Shown here: positions 25,969-34,602 of the stretch, piece after piece | Numbering within the stretch: the stretch's first letter is position 1 | Layout of the letters: each line of letters starts with the position of its first letter | Assembly (NCBI GenBank): GCA_965224015.1 | Contig: OZ245032.1 | Span: forward strand, 3,348,001-3,412,000 | DNA: 64,000 nucleotides | Origin: CBDCVD01 sp965224015 | GTDB lineage: Bacteria > Pseudomonadota > Alphaproteobacteria > Rhizobiales > CBDCVD01 | Reading direction: 5' to 3' | Position numbers and translations under genes: made by a program | The notes under the pieces: model-generated | Database searches by the model: none | What the model saw: only the letters and a program-made list of their open reading frames with translations | Told to the model about the DNA's origin: nothing

Positions 25969-27480
25969 CTACCAGGTAACGGCCCAAAGTTTGAACTCCC
26001 AAAATTCAGCTTTCACCCAATCGTGGTCGCCAACGCTTCGGCGGACGTGGAACCAGCCACGCGGGTTGCGGGAATCGACGGGTATAAGGTGCCGAAATTG
26101 GAATGTATACGTTTTCGGCTGCGTAATCCTATGCGCGGGCCTTATGCTGGAATGCTGGATAGAGTATGGCGAAAGATCGACTTGGTCATCAAAACCGAGA
26201 TAATCATTAGGGGAGGCATAGATGCCTTGCGCTTGGCTCCCTCCTATTAGTGATCGGACATAGCTGATTAGCTCGGGAATCGTTGTGGTGGATGTGCGCA
26301 GTGGCCCCCGGTATTTTGCCGGTGTAGAGAGACCCTGCGGCTGTGTAATGAACTCGCTCCCTGGCAGCACCTGATGCCGCCTGATAACGCCAGCGGCGGG
26401 GTTATTGTCGCGATAGACGTCACGTGTTGGCCTAAACACCAATCCGGCTCTACGGACCAGAACGCTCGCGTTCGGCAAGGGTATCGCCAAACGCAAATCT
26501 ATTTTCGGCTTTTTCGGATCGCTGTAATCAACCCCCGTCCATGGGGTTTCGTATTCGTTAACATCAAGGCTCGTTGGGATGTCCCGTTTCAACGCGAATT
26601 CACTGGCATGTTTGCCGTCCAACAGGTCCGCATCAAGGCCGGAGCCGGTGCCGTCAACACGCTTGAGTTTGTTCAGTATCGCGGGGCCGGTGATATCGTT
26701 TTGGATGGGGGTTAAGTCCGATTTTCGCGCATAACTTTGCGCCGAAACGCCACCCAGGGCGCGTGAGTTGGCGGCTGTGCCTGTTCTGACTAAAAATGCG
26801 TTTGAATGAAACCCATCCAACGTATCCGCGTCAAGGCCGGAGCCGGTCCCATCAACACGTTTCAGCTTATTCAACATCTGTGCATCCGTGAGCGCCGACG
26901 GAATGTCGGATTTTTTGGCGAAATCCTCGCCTCCGTGGTATTGATATGTGTTTGCGTCGTACAGTTTGAACGCGGAATTCGCCGAACCCCTGATGTTGAT
27001 ACTATACAGTCCCAATAACCGTACCGGCGGGATAATGCCTGTATGGGTGGTCACATCGCGCAATTCATGAGCGTGAGCCCCGCCCACCGTATCGGCGTCA
27101 AGGCCCGAGCCGGAGCCGTCGTTGCCCGCATGCCAGACCTTGTTGTTGCCGACCGCCAACTCTTTCTGGACCGTGACCTTCTGCTTGTCATCAATGGACA
27201 TGGCCTCCTTGCCACCGGTCGAGAACCCCAGTTTGTCCGGCGAGGGGCGATACATGCCGGTGTCTTGGTCTGCGGAGAAGGAATGTCCGGGGGCGCTGCT
27301 GGTGCCGTTTGCGCCGCGCAGCCAGCCGGTGAAGGCTACCGCTCCGTTGATAATGCTGTTGATAGCGCGGGCGAAGTCGTCGTTCTCCGCGTCAAAACGG
27401 CTGGCGGTAATGGGGATATTGGCATCGCGGTCCCGCACCCAGTTTTGCAACCGGCGAAAGGTGTTTCGGACAAAAGGCAT
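25969..27480 (-). CDS. Phage tail fibre / receptor-binding protein
   Basis: 503 residues from ATG 27480, preceded by AAAGG; a longer in-frame extension upstream overlaps the neighbouring gene and is rejected. The N-terminus (MPFVRNTFRRLQNWVRDRDA) should attach to the virion. The middle holds three copies of a repeated module around GSGLDADTLDGFHSNAF with the preceding LNKLKRVDGT in two of them, a pattern typical of trimeric tail fibres. The C-terminal 120 residues (from about YASPNDYLGFDD) look like a separate receptor-binding tip. Function is from architecture and phage context. Confidence 0.8.
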   Translation of the reverse strand: MPFVRNTFRRLQNWVRDRDANIPITASRFDAENDDFARAINSIINGAVAFTGWLRGANGTSSAPGHSFSADQDTGMYRPSPDKLGFSTGGKEAMSIDDKQKVTVQKELAVGNNKVWHAGNDGSGSGLDADTVGGAHAHELRDVTTHTGIIPPVRLLGLYSINIRGSANSAFKLYDANTYQYHGGEDFAKKSDIPSALTDAQMLNKLKRVDGTGSGLDADTLDGFHSNAFLVRTGTAANSRALGGVSAQSYARKSDLTPIQNDITGPAILNKLKRVDGTGSGLDADLLDGKHASEFALKRDIPTSLDVNEYETPWTGVDYSDPKKPKIDLRLAIPLPNASVLVRRAGLVFRPTRDVYRDNNPAAGVIRRHQVLPGSEFITQPQGLSTPAKYRGPLRTSTTTIPELISYVRSLIGGSQAQGIYASPNDYLGFDDQVDLSPYSIQHSSIRPAHRITQPKTYTFQFRHLIPVDSRNPRGWFHVRRSVGDHDWVKAEFWEFKLWAVTW

Positions 27481-27499
27481 GCTGATTACCTTTCTGTTT

Positions 27500-27751
27500 C
27501 TATAACTCGTTGATGGGTTGGTTGCGCCCACCAACGGGCGGTGAGTATTGACGGGGCCCCTGGGCCGCAAAGGGGCTGTGGGAACCCTTGTTTCCTTGCG
27601 TGGTGGCGCCTCGGATATAGGCTTCAATCTCCCGCGCACGCGAAAGTAGTTCGTCTTTTCCAAACACCAAGTTGTGTGACTTCTCAATCGACGTGGCAGC
27701 AGCTTCCAGGGCGGCCAGGCGGATACGCGTGTCGTGATCTAATATAATCAT
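27500..27751 (-). CDS. Small hypothetical phage protein
   Basis: 83 residues, ATG 27751 preceded by AAGG at good spacing. The N-terminal half is helical and charged (TRIRLAALEAAATSIEKSHN, LLSRAREIEAYIRG); the C-terminal half is Gly/Pro/Gln-rich and probably disordered. It lies 20 bp ahead of the tail fibre gene and may assist the fibre, but no family is recognised. Confidence 0.6.
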   Translation of the reverse strand: MIILDHDTRIRLAALEAAATSIEKSHNLVFGKDELLSRAREIEAYIRGATTQGNKGSHSPFAAQGPRQYSPPVGGRNQPINEL

Positions 27752-27770
27752 ATTGGGTACCTTTCTGTCT

Positions 27771-27798
27771 TAAAGAAAAAGCCCCTCGGGAGGGGCTT
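27771..27798 (-). terminator. Rho-independent terminator
   Basis: Stem GCCCCTC-GG-GAGGGGC, with the T-rich tail TTTTTCTTTA on the minus strand. It would stop leftward transcription from the structural genes before the 83-aa gene, and protects the plus-strand lipoprotein gene from them. Confidence 0.85.
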
Positions 27799-27872
27799 TG
27801 GGGGCCGCTTGCCCCGTGATGCGTTTCGCGCTAAGGTTTACCTTTGGTGTGGAAATAAGGGAGGGTGAACCC

Positions 27873-28397
27873 ATGCGCATTGTTACCGCTTTTGCCGCCG
27901 TCTTGTGGGCCGCCGGCTGTGCCCCACCGGCAATTAATGAGATGCAAATTTCGCGTAATGTCTGGATGCTGGAAAGTAGCGTCGCTGCTACTAGGTCGTC
28001 TGTTCCCGCCCACACACTCGGTGATGGAATCTCAAGTCTCGGCGGCTCCATTGCCTATGCGATCGCTGCACAGCGGCAGGAGAGCCAGGGCAAACACATG
28101 GTGAAGCGAGCCGCTGAACTGACATTGCAAAACGGCTATACGCATTTTGTCATTGTCAACCCCCAAAGCCATGTCGACTCCCGAACATTCAGCACCGGGC
28201 CCATCTATGCTGATACAACTTTTCGCGATGGTGGGTTCGGGAACATATACGCCAATACCACACTTTCCGGCGGCGGGGTTACTACCACCAATACCTCGCA
28301 TCGCTCTCTGGCTGTCGTAATGTTTAATGAAACCGATCCGCAAGCTGTCAACGCGCTTGATGCGCAACAAGTATTGGACAGGTTGAACACCAAATAG
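27873..28397 (+). CDS. Plus-strand lipoprotein carried in the prophage
   Basis: 174 residues from ATG 27873, with GGGAGGG upstream. Signal MRIVTAFAAVLWAAGCAPPA carries a lipobox (WAAGC). The mature part has KRAAELTLQNGYTHFVIVNP, a motif typical of small alphaproteobacterial lipoproteins of the CC0125/CC1285 kind, so it is probably a bacterial rather than a virion gene. A segment near residues 47-66 (TLGDGISSLGGSIAYAIA) resembles the N-terminus of the virion transglycosylase in this same prophage. Transcribed against the phage genes and flanked by a terminator, it looks like a moron, perhaps altering the cell envelope of the lysogen; that role is inferred. Confidence 0.7.
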   Translation: MRIVTAFAAVLWAAGCAPPAINEMQISRNVWMLESSVAATRSSVPAHTLGDGISSLGGSIAYAIAAQRQESQGKHMVKRAAELTLQNGYTHFVIVNPQSHVDSRTFSTGPIYADTTFRDGGFGNIYANTTLSGGGVTTTNTSHRSLAVVMFNETDPQAVNALDAQQVLDRLNTK

Positions 28398-28441
28398 CCC
28401 CAACCTTGCATAACGCGCCCGGCGGTGCTAAAATGGCGGCC

Positions 28442-28642
28442 ATGAAAACTGTAGCTGAATTGACCGCCGCCGAGATGTATGGGCTCATCGTGATGGCGAA
28501 CTTAAGTTTTGTGGCTGCGTACTACGCCTTCAGTGCTTGGCCGGAGCTGGAGACGAAGCGACAGAAGTTCGTTTTGCTCGCAGGAGCTTTCGCCCTTATT
28601 GGCTTCCCAGCCCTTATTGGTCTCCTGGTTTTCAAACCCTAA
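28442..28642 (+). CDS. Small two-span membrane protein
   Basis: 66 residues from ATG 28442 (in-frame ATGs at 28406 and 28433 are alternatives; no start has a clear ribosome site). Two hydrophobic segments (MYGLIVMANLSFVAAYYAFS and FVLLAGAFALIGFPALIGLL) flank a short charged loop ELETKRQK. It follows the lipoprotein gene by 45 bp and its stop overlaps that of the converging structural gene. No family is recognised. Confidence 0.45.
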   Translation: MKTVAELTAAEMYGLIVMANLSFVAAYYAFSAWPELETKRQKFVLLAGAFALIGFPALIGLLVFKP

Positions 28643-30306
28643 AAACTCGAAGTGGTCGCCCACTTGCCAACGCGGCCACCGGAATGACCTGCCAGGGCGC
28701 GTTGCAGCGCCCGCATTATTTCAGAATCCGGCTTTGGTTTTGGGGTCCGCCCCTGATTAGCGATGAGGGCTTGCAACAGCTCAACTTGTCCTTTTGAGAT
28801 TTTGCCCGACGCGCCGCGCGCAAGAAAACCGGCAGCGGGGGCCGCGACGGCACCGGGTACGCCGCCGACCGCCGCGCCGACACCGGCACTTAGAGATGAC
28901 CCCAGTTTCCCACCCCACCAGCCGACCTTGTCAAGAGCCTTTTGCTTTGGCGTGCCGCGCACGATCTGCTCGATAATCGCACGCTCCGGCGGATCGAACC
29001 GCCCCTTAAGGCGCGGGCTTTGAATCAATTGGCGAAACGGGGCGATGTATGGGGTTGTGGAATTCGGGTTGTTTTTGACTTTCTCAATCGCATCATCAAC
29101 GGCTTGCATTTTCTTGTACCGTCTGTTACTTGCGCGCGCAGCTTTCATAGCTTGGGCGGCACGCGGCGCATCCCCCATTGTCATCTGTTGAGGGCCGGCA
29201 CTGTCGATGAACTCGTCCATGTTTTTTTTGATAATGTCGCCGTAATAACCGTGTTTATGTTGGCCGGGTTTGTCCGTTATGTTACGACTGACATACTGGC
29301 GCAGATCATCTAGTCCACTTAGGGATACGGACTTTTTACCGGTTAAATCTTTGCGTAAAACCTTCACCACCCGATGGACTTTGCGGTTGACGTTTTTGCG
29401 GAAACGTTTCGCCTTCAACCCCTCGTCGATGGCATCCGCAAGGTCCGCGAGAGCCGCCGGTTTGTATCGCGCGCCAAGGTCATCGACATGCTGGTACGCG
29501 GCCTTTTTCGCCTGCCGTAAGTCTTGAGTGGTTGGGATGTCTTTTGTAAATCGACGATTGGCGGCCCATTGCCGCCCCGCGCGCGATAGGGCCGATAGAC
29601 CCCCGCCGACCGCCGCGCCGGTGCCTGCGCCCCACGCCGCACCCTCCATTCGCTTGCCTGGATCGGCGTGCCCGGCACCGGCAATGCCGCCGTACACCGC
29701 ACCCTCGCCCACTCCCGCCGCAATGCTCTTCAAAGCGCTGCCACCTTTCCCCATCAATGTCAGTCCCATCTTGGCCGCTGCAGCGGCGGGAAGGGCGTCA
29801 CCCGCCAGATTGCCTGCGCCGTATGCGATCGGGTTAAGCGCCTTTGTCGTTTCGGTGATTTGACGCTGACGCGCCAGGTTACCCGCGTAATCGCCAAATT
29901 CACCGTCAATTCCTGTTAACGCGCCCCCAGCCGCCGCGATCTCATCCCCCCAACCTAAAGGGTTCGCCAGTCCGCGAAAGGCCGCGCCCATCGCGCTCAC
30001 GCCGTCCGTTGTGCGATGCGCGACACTGTTGGGCAGGCCAAGGGCGCGTACTAAGTCCCCGGCGCGATCGGCAAGATCGGGCTCGCGCGCATAAATGCGT
30101 CCCGACTCTTGCTGTGGCTGTTGCGGGGCCTGCTGTTGCGGGGCCTGCTGTTGCGGGGCCTGCTGTTGCGGGGCCTGCTGTTGCGGGGTCTGCTGTTGCG
30201 CCTGCTGGGTCGTGTACCCTCGGAAGGCGCGCACGGCGCTTTCCTGATCGGGGGCTTCGACCTCATAAACGCCCCCATCTTTATCTTGTATCTCAAAAAT
30301 CGGCAT
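28639..30306 (-). CDS. Phage structural / internal virion protein
   Basis: 555 residues. The N-terminal 35 (MPIFEIQDKDGGVYEVEAPD) form a small domain found at the start of many phage structural proteins. A Gln/Pro/Ala repeat (five 15-bp units) links it to a helical body rich in Ala and Gly with several amphipathic or hydrophobic stretches (AAGGALTG, SSLSAGVGAAVGGVPGAVAA), as in ejected internal proteins that form a channel across the envelope. The end (KGQVELLQALIANQG) is helical. Its position among tail genes fits an ejection protein; the precise role is not known. Confidence 0.7.
   Translation of the reverse strand: MPIFEIQDKDGGVYEVEAPDQESAVRAFRGYTTQQAQQQTPQQQAPQQQAPQQQAPQQQAPQQPQQESGRIYAREPDLADRAGDLVRALGLPNSVAHRTTDGVSAMGAAFRGLANPLGWGDEIAAAGGALTGIDGEFGDYAGNLARQRQITETTKALNPIAYGAGNLAGDALPAAAAAKMGLTLMGKGGSALKSIAAGVGEGAVYGGIAGAGHADPGKRMEGAAWGAGTGAAVGGGLSALSRAGRQWAANRRFTKDIPTTQDLRQAKKAAYQHVDDLGARYKPAALADLADAIDEGLKAKRFRKNVNRKVHRVVKVLRKDLTGKKSVSLSGLDDLRQYVSRNITDKPGQHKHGYYGDIIKKNMDEFIDSAGPQQMTMGDAPRAAQAMKAARASNRRYKKMQAVDDAIEKVKNNPNSTTPYIAPFRQLIQSPRLKGRFDPPERAIIEQIVRGTPKQKALDKVGWWGGKLGSSLSAGVGAAVGGVPGAVAAPAAGFLARGASGKISKGQVELLQALIANQGRTPKPKPDSEIMRALQRALAGHSGGRVGKWATTSSF
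30118..30192. repeat. 15-bp minisatellite in the phage structural gene
   Basis: Five copies of CTGTTGCGGGGCCTG, read on the minus strand as QAPQQ repeats. The copies are nearly identical, so the array is recent and can change length in frame. Confidence 0.92.
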
Positions 30307-30479
30307 AATTCAGCCCTAATCTCGGTTATCTCTGGACGATCCGCGTTTCATACGTTACATATAGTTTAGGAGCCTGACTTGCAGGTCGGCCATTCGGGGA
30401 GGTGGTGTGGCCAAAAAAAAACAATCCCCTAACTAAATCTTCACCATACCCTAATAGGTCTCATTAGGAGGGTATTGAT

Positions 30480-30803
30480 ATGCTTGTGTCTATGGCGACT
30501 GATATGGATAAAATTAGGGGCGCAATTCACGAAGCCGTCACCGAAGCATTCGCTGACATAGGCGGTGTTGAGGTTGACGACATTCATGTGGAGCATAAGC
30601 TAGACCACGACGGCGATCCCATTTTATCGATTCTCCTCATCTTTAGTGTACCTACAAAAGCGGGGCAGGATGACCCTGTTGCAGCCAGGTTTTCCAGGTT
30701 GGTCAGGCTTACGAGAGAAAAGCTCGACGATCTGGAAGAGGAAGCATACCCCATCTATTCGTTCGTGGACGCGGAGGAGTACAAATCCGGGGCGCCCGCT
30801 TGA
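30480..30803 (+). CDS. Small acidic partner of the HEPN protein
   Basis: 107 residues; ATG 30480 has an excellent AGGAGGG ribosome site, though ATGs at 30492 and 30504 are in frame. The protein is acidic (pI clearly low) and predicted to be mixed alpha/beta: a helix (IRGAIHEAVTEAFADIGG), a strand pair around VEVDDIHVEHKLDHDGDPIL and a C-terminal helix-turn (LVRLTREKLDDLEEEAYPIY). The stop overlaps the TTG start of the HEPN gene by four bases, so the pair is translationally coupled. It lacks the GSxxxG-SDxD signature of MNT nucleotidyltransferase antitoxins. Antitoxin or specificity role is inferred from the arrangement. Confidence 0.7.
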   Translation: MLVSMATDMDKIRGAIHEAVTEAFADIGGVEVDDIHVEHKLDHDGDPILSILLIFSVPTKAGQDDPVAARFSRLVRLTREKLDDLEEEAYPIYSFVDAEEYKSGAPA

Positions 30804-31288
30804 ACCCCGAGCAACTCATTGACCTTGCTGACAATATGCTGAAAGAAGGCGAGCGTGGGCGCCCTCAACAGATCATATTGAGGCGTGCTATTAGCACGGC
30901 TTATTATGCTCTTTTCCATCAGCTATCGAAAGAATGTGCGAATTTTGTTGTTGGTACAAATCCTTCAGATGATTGTTGGTGTCGTGTCTATCGCTCCCTG
31001 GGTCACAACACGACTAAAAATGCCTGCCTGGCCTTGCTGAGCGAGGCGAAAAAGCAAAAAACAGGAGGGGAAACGCTGCCGGATAATGTTGGGACTTTTG
31101 TAAGTGCCTTTTTGAACATGCAATCAGAACGTCAAGACGCTGACTATAACCCTCTAAAGAACTTTTATAAATCGAGTACACAAAGGGACATTGATGTGGC
31201 CCGCAAAGCGATTTCTGCGCTCCAGGACGCAACAAAAGAAGAAAAGAAAAGGCTCCTCATACTGACCCTGTTTCGAAAAAACCGATAA
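30800..31288 (+). CDS. HEPN-domain protein
   Basis: 162 residues from TTG 30800. The N-terminal 110 residues are an all-helical HEPN fold, recognisable by RRAISTAYYALFHQLSKECA, the hallmark segment of HEPN proteins of toxin-antitoxin and defence systems. I see no RxxxxH ribonuclease motif near the expected C-terminal position, so catalytic activity is doubtful; RSLGHNTTKN contains R...H with three residues between. It lies in the prophage on the strand opposite to the virion genes, coupled to the 107-residue acidic protein, and its stop codon touches the stop of the converging transglycosylase gene. Confidence 0.75.
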   Translation: MNPEQLIDLADNMLKEGERGRPQQIILRRAISTAYYALFHQLSKECANFVVGTNPSDDCWCRVYRSLGHNTTKNACLALLSEAKKQKTGGETLPDNVGTFVSAFLNMQSERQDADYNPLKNFYKSSTQRDIDVARKAISALQDATKEEKKRLLILTLFRKNR

Positions 31289-33088
31289 TCAACGCCTCCT
31301 GATCCGAATTCCATTACCCAAGTTCTGCCATTGCTCCGCTTTGCCCCCCGGCTGCGTCTGTCGATCACTCTGCGCCTTCGGGCCGTAAATAATCTCGTTG
31401 TAGATGTTTTTCACGCGATCCAGGTTGTGTAGCAACTCTTTCTCATTCTGCGACTGGTCTAGACTGCCAATTGCCGCCTGCAAGTACATTAGTTCTTTCT
31501 CGCTGACCTGACCGAGAGCACCACCTGTTGGCGACGCATCGCGCATCGCTTGGAGACGATCAAAGCCTGCATTGGCTTTTATTGTGTCGATAAACCTATT
31601 CAATTGGTGCGCGTCGGTTCCTGGGATACCCGATAGTGCATAACCAGCTACACCTGTAGAGCCGATCAAACCGTCGTTCTTGATCAGATCACGGGCGCGA
31701 CCAATGTCCTCCAAAACAACATTGCTGTAACGCTCCTTCACGGCCTGCCTATCCGCGGCAGCCGCCTCCTGTTGTTGCAGCCCTTTAGCAGCAGGGCCGC
31801 CTGGGATAGGCATAGCGGTGGGAAGGCCTTGCTCATTAATAAGTATCTGCCCATCAGGGTCGCGCCGATACGCATAGCCCTTATCCAATTTGGAATAGCC
31901 TGGCACCGGCAGTGGCGCGTTATTATTCACACTCACGCTTGGGGCGCCCGCCTGGCGCATTTGCAATTGCTGTTGCGCGAAGGCCGGGTTCTCCTGGCCG
32001 TATTCGAAATTCTGAATGGCGTTCGTGGGTTGTTGCGGCATGGGGTTTGCCCGCAAATACTCCTGCTTTTGTTGCCAGTCCTGCATGCCTGCCTGGCGGC
32101 GCTGTTGCCACTGGTTTTGCTCATAGGCGCGGTTATCAGCGGTTTGCGCCTGGCGCTGCTGGAATTGATAATGCGCCATCAGCATCGCTTTCTGCTCATT
32201 TGACACGAACGGATTGGACAGGGCCTGGATCATACTTTCACTCATACCCCCTTGCGCGGGCTCTGCTTGCGCCTGCAGGCCCGTTTGTGGCGCCTGCGGC
32301 ATGGCGCCCTGCGCCCTGGACATCCACAATTGGGCGAACTGCCCGGCTGTCATATCGGGCGTGCCGCCGTTGAGGCGCACCGCATCCGCGCCCACCACGT
32401 CCACGGCGCGCGCATTGGGGTTCTGCAGCAACTGGCGTGCCCCACCCAGGCCCTGCTGGTGCGCCAGATAAATCTCACCCATATTCGGCTCCCGCCCCAG
32501 GGTCTGTTGCAGCCCTTGCGTGTTGTCCCGCGTCAGACGCGCCGCCGCATCCGCTGATTGCATCGGATCAAACGGGTTCTCCAGGCCGTATTGCGCCGCC
32601 GTGCTCTTGATGAACTGAAACGGTCCCGAAGCGGACGAATTGGGGTTTTTGGCGTTCACATCGCCGCCGCTTTCCAGTTGCGCCAGGGTGCTTAGGGTAT
32701 TGGCGTCAACGCCGTATTTGCCAGAGGCGGCGTCAATGGCGCTTTGCAGATTAGCGCCAAAGCGGGGCGCGTTAGGCGCTGGCGCCTCGATCGGCGGCGC
32801 AGGCGCTTCTTGCCCTTGTTGCGCCCCCTGGCCCAGGAACAGGCTGCGCAGCGCCGCCTGGACCATCTTGTCGCCACCGGCACGGCCCTGCTCGCCCAGC
32901 TTGTTGGCGCGGCTGTTGGCGATCACATAGGCGATGGAGCGGCCCACGTCGTGGATGCCGTCCCCCAGGGTTTTCGGGCGAGAGCCCGCCAACGCCTGCC
33001 GCAATCGATTGGCAAGGGCCTGGCTGCTCTTCATGCGGGCGTAGGAAACCCCTGTGTTACCGCCATATATGTAGCGTGGCAAAGCCAT
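31289..33088 (-). CDS. Virion-associated lytic transglycosylase
   Basis: 599 residues, ATG 33088 with GGAGAGG upstream. An N-terminal helix segment (KTLGDGIHDVGRSIAYVIAN) and a Pro/Ala linker precede an SLT-type transglycosylase domain at about residues 110-230: LAQLESGGDVNAKN with the catalytic Glu, SGPFQFIKSTAAQYGL, and AHQQGLGGARQLL. The remaining 350 residues are Gln- and Ala-rich and helical. It probably rides in the virion and cuts a hole in peptidoglycan at infection. Confidence 0.85.
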   Translation of the reverse strand: MALPRYIYGGNTGVSYARMKSSQALANRLRQALAGSRPKTLGDGIHDVGRSIAYVIANSRANKLGEQGRAGGDKMVQAALRSLFLGQGAQQGQEAPAPPIEAPAPNAPRFGANLQSAIDAASGKYGVDANTLSTLAQLESGGDVNAKNPNSSASGPFQFIKSTAAQYGLENPFDPMQSADAAARLTRDNTQGLQQTLGREPNMGEIYLAHQQGLGGARQLLQNPNARAVDVVGADAVRLNGGTPDMTAGQFAQLWMSRAQGAMPQAPQTGLQAQAEPAQGGMSESMIQALSNPFVSNEQKAMLMAHYQFQQRQAQTADNRAYEQNQWQQRRQAGMQDWQQKQEYLRANPMPQQPTNAIQNFEYGQENPAFAQQQLQMRQAGAPSVSVNNNAPLPVPGYSKLDKGYAYRRDPDGQILINEQGLPTAMPIPGGPAAKGLQQQEAAAADRQAVKERYSNVVLEDIGRARDLIKNDGLIGSTGVAGYALSGIPGTDAHQLNRFIDTIKANAGFDRLQAMRDASPTGGALGQVSEKELMYLQAAIGSLDQSQNEKELLHNLDRVKNIYNEIIYGPKAQSDRQTQPGGKAEQWQNLGNGIRIRRR

Positions 33089-33108
33089 GTTTCCTCTCCT
33101 TTATGCCG

Positions 33109-34602
33109 CTACGCCGTTGCCAGTTCGTAATTGACCATTTTCAGGCCGAACGGCCCCTTGGTAACGGCGCGGGGTTTCTTCTTCTCCACCTCCTGCGCCA
33201 TCATGCCTAACTGCATGGGACCTCCACCGCCCTTGTAGCGATAGGCGTAGATGTTCAGACCATCGCTGGACTTGCCCACCTTTTTAATGTCCGTCTTGGC
33301 GCGCCGGTCTGAAAGCCAGGATTTCCAAGGCATCGACGCTCCGATTAACCCGGTCGCGCCCAGGATACCGCCCCACAGGCCGCTGCGGCGCTGCTGTGCG
33401 GCCTGCTGCGCCTGCACCTGCGTCTGCCAGGCGCGCATGCGGTTGTTGTCGTAATTGGCTTGAATGCCGGCAAAGTCCGTGTTCGCCAATTGGGTCTGCG
33501 GCGTATTGACAAATTGCGGATTGGACACTTGAGAGCCGGACAGCAGCGCAGAGATTTCGTTTATGGGCTGATTACGCAGGCGGTATCGCTCGTTAAGCGC
33601 GTTGGCGCGCGCCTGGTTCTGGGCGTTCATCATGGCCTGCTGTGAGCGAAACTGCTGATCGGCGATCTGGTTGTTGCCGGATGTGCGTTGCACGGCGTTC
33701 TGGTGCTGTTGTTGTAGCGCGGCATTGCCGAATTGCGCCCGCTGCATGTCCTGGCCAAAGCGCTGCGACTGTGCCTGATTGGCAAAGCCGCCGCGCCCCA
33801 GGGCTTGTGCGTAGGCCTGCTGCTGGGCGGTGTTTTCAAAACCGGCGCGCTGCGCCTCCAGTCCTGCCAGCCGCGATTGCTCCTGCCCGGCCTTAAGAAT
33901 GGCGCTCATGCGCGCATCGTTGGCGCCGCGGCTAAGATCGTCCATGGCGGCGTTATAGGCCTCGGAGCCCATGCGAATGCCCTGGGAGGCCAGACGCGCC
34001 TCAAGCGCCTCGCGATCCTGCTGCAGCTTCGGGGCCATGCGCTGCATGAGAGCATCCTCAACCCGCTGGCGATCTTTGCTAAAATCCGTGCCATACGTTC
34101 GCCGCACGTCTCCCACATCGGCGAACGTATTCTGGATGGGACCTGCCATGGGTGCCGTTGTCTGCAGTTGCGGTCCCTTGCCGAAGCGCTGGTACTGGGG
34201 CGCTGTCAGGCTTTTCGGATCAGCCGCATCAGGCAGATTATCGAGGGTAAAGGGCTTGTCTAGCAGCCCCTGCAGGCGGCGCGACTGGCTGTCGGCGAGG
34301 CCGGCCAGGTTCTTCTTGGCCGCATCCTGTCGGTCCTTGATGGCCTGCTGCGCTGGCGAGAGGGTTTGCGTTAAGGTGCGCTGGGGCAGGTCGTATGTTT
34401 TACCGCTGATGGGATCGGTCCATTTGTGTGTGCCCGTGGTTGACCATGTGGACGAACCGTCGGGCGTAACCTGGTTCACCTGGTTCATGTAGCCTTGCGC
34501 AACGCCGGTGCCGATATTCATTCCTGTTTGTGCCTGGGCGGTTTTGAACGGATCAGCCGGACGCGGCGCCGGTGCCGGGGCGGGTGGGGATTTTTTTCCC
34601 AT
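33109..34602 (-). CDS. Phage structural protein with C-terminal S74 chaperone domain
   Basis: 497 residues from ATG 34602 (GGAGACC upstream). N-terminus is Pro-rich (KKSPPAPAPAPRPADPF); the middle is long, helical and Gln/Ala/Arg-rich (ARANALNERYRLRNQPINEI). The C-terminal 70 residues are the intramolecular chaperone of the endosialidase/peptidase S74 type: SDRRAKTDIKKVGKSSDGLN, YAYRYKGGGG, QLGMMAQEVEKKKPRAV. That domain normally assists trimer folding and then cleaves itself off. Probably a tail or ejection component. Confidence 0.8.
   Translation of the reverse strand: MGKKSPPAPAPAPRPADPFKTAQAQTGMNIGTGVAQGYMNQVNQVTPDGSSTWSTTGTHKWTDPISGKTYDLPQRTLTQTLSPAQQAIKDRQDAAKKNLAGLADSQSRRLQGLLDKPFTLDNLPDAADPKSLTAPQYQRFGKGPQLQTTAPMAGPIQNTFADVGDVRRTYGTDFSKDRQRVEDALMQRMAPKLQQDREALEARLASQGIRMGSEAYNAAMDDLSRGANDARMSAILKAGQEQSRLAGLEAQRAGFENTAQQQAYAQALGRGGFANQAQSQRFGQDMQRAQFGNAALQQQHQNAVQRTSGNNQIADQQFRSQQAMMNAQNQARANALNERYRLRNQPINEISALLSGSQVSNPQFVNTPQTQLANTDFAGIQANYDNNRMRAWQTQVQAQQAAQQRRSGLWGGILGATGLIGASMPWKSWLSDRRAKTDIKKVGKSSDGLNIYAYRYKGGGGPMQLGMMAQEVEKKKPRAVTKGPFGLKMVNYELATA

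Noticed and set aside
27481..27687. N-terminal extension of the tail fibre protein by 69 residues
   Set aside because: The extension overlaps the 83-residue gene, has no phage likeness, and the ATG at 27480 has a proper ribosome site.
30118..30192. Regular short repeats that could suggest a CRISPR array
   Set aside because: They are contiguous 15-bp coding units without spacers. No CRISPR array or cas gene is visible anywhere in the window.
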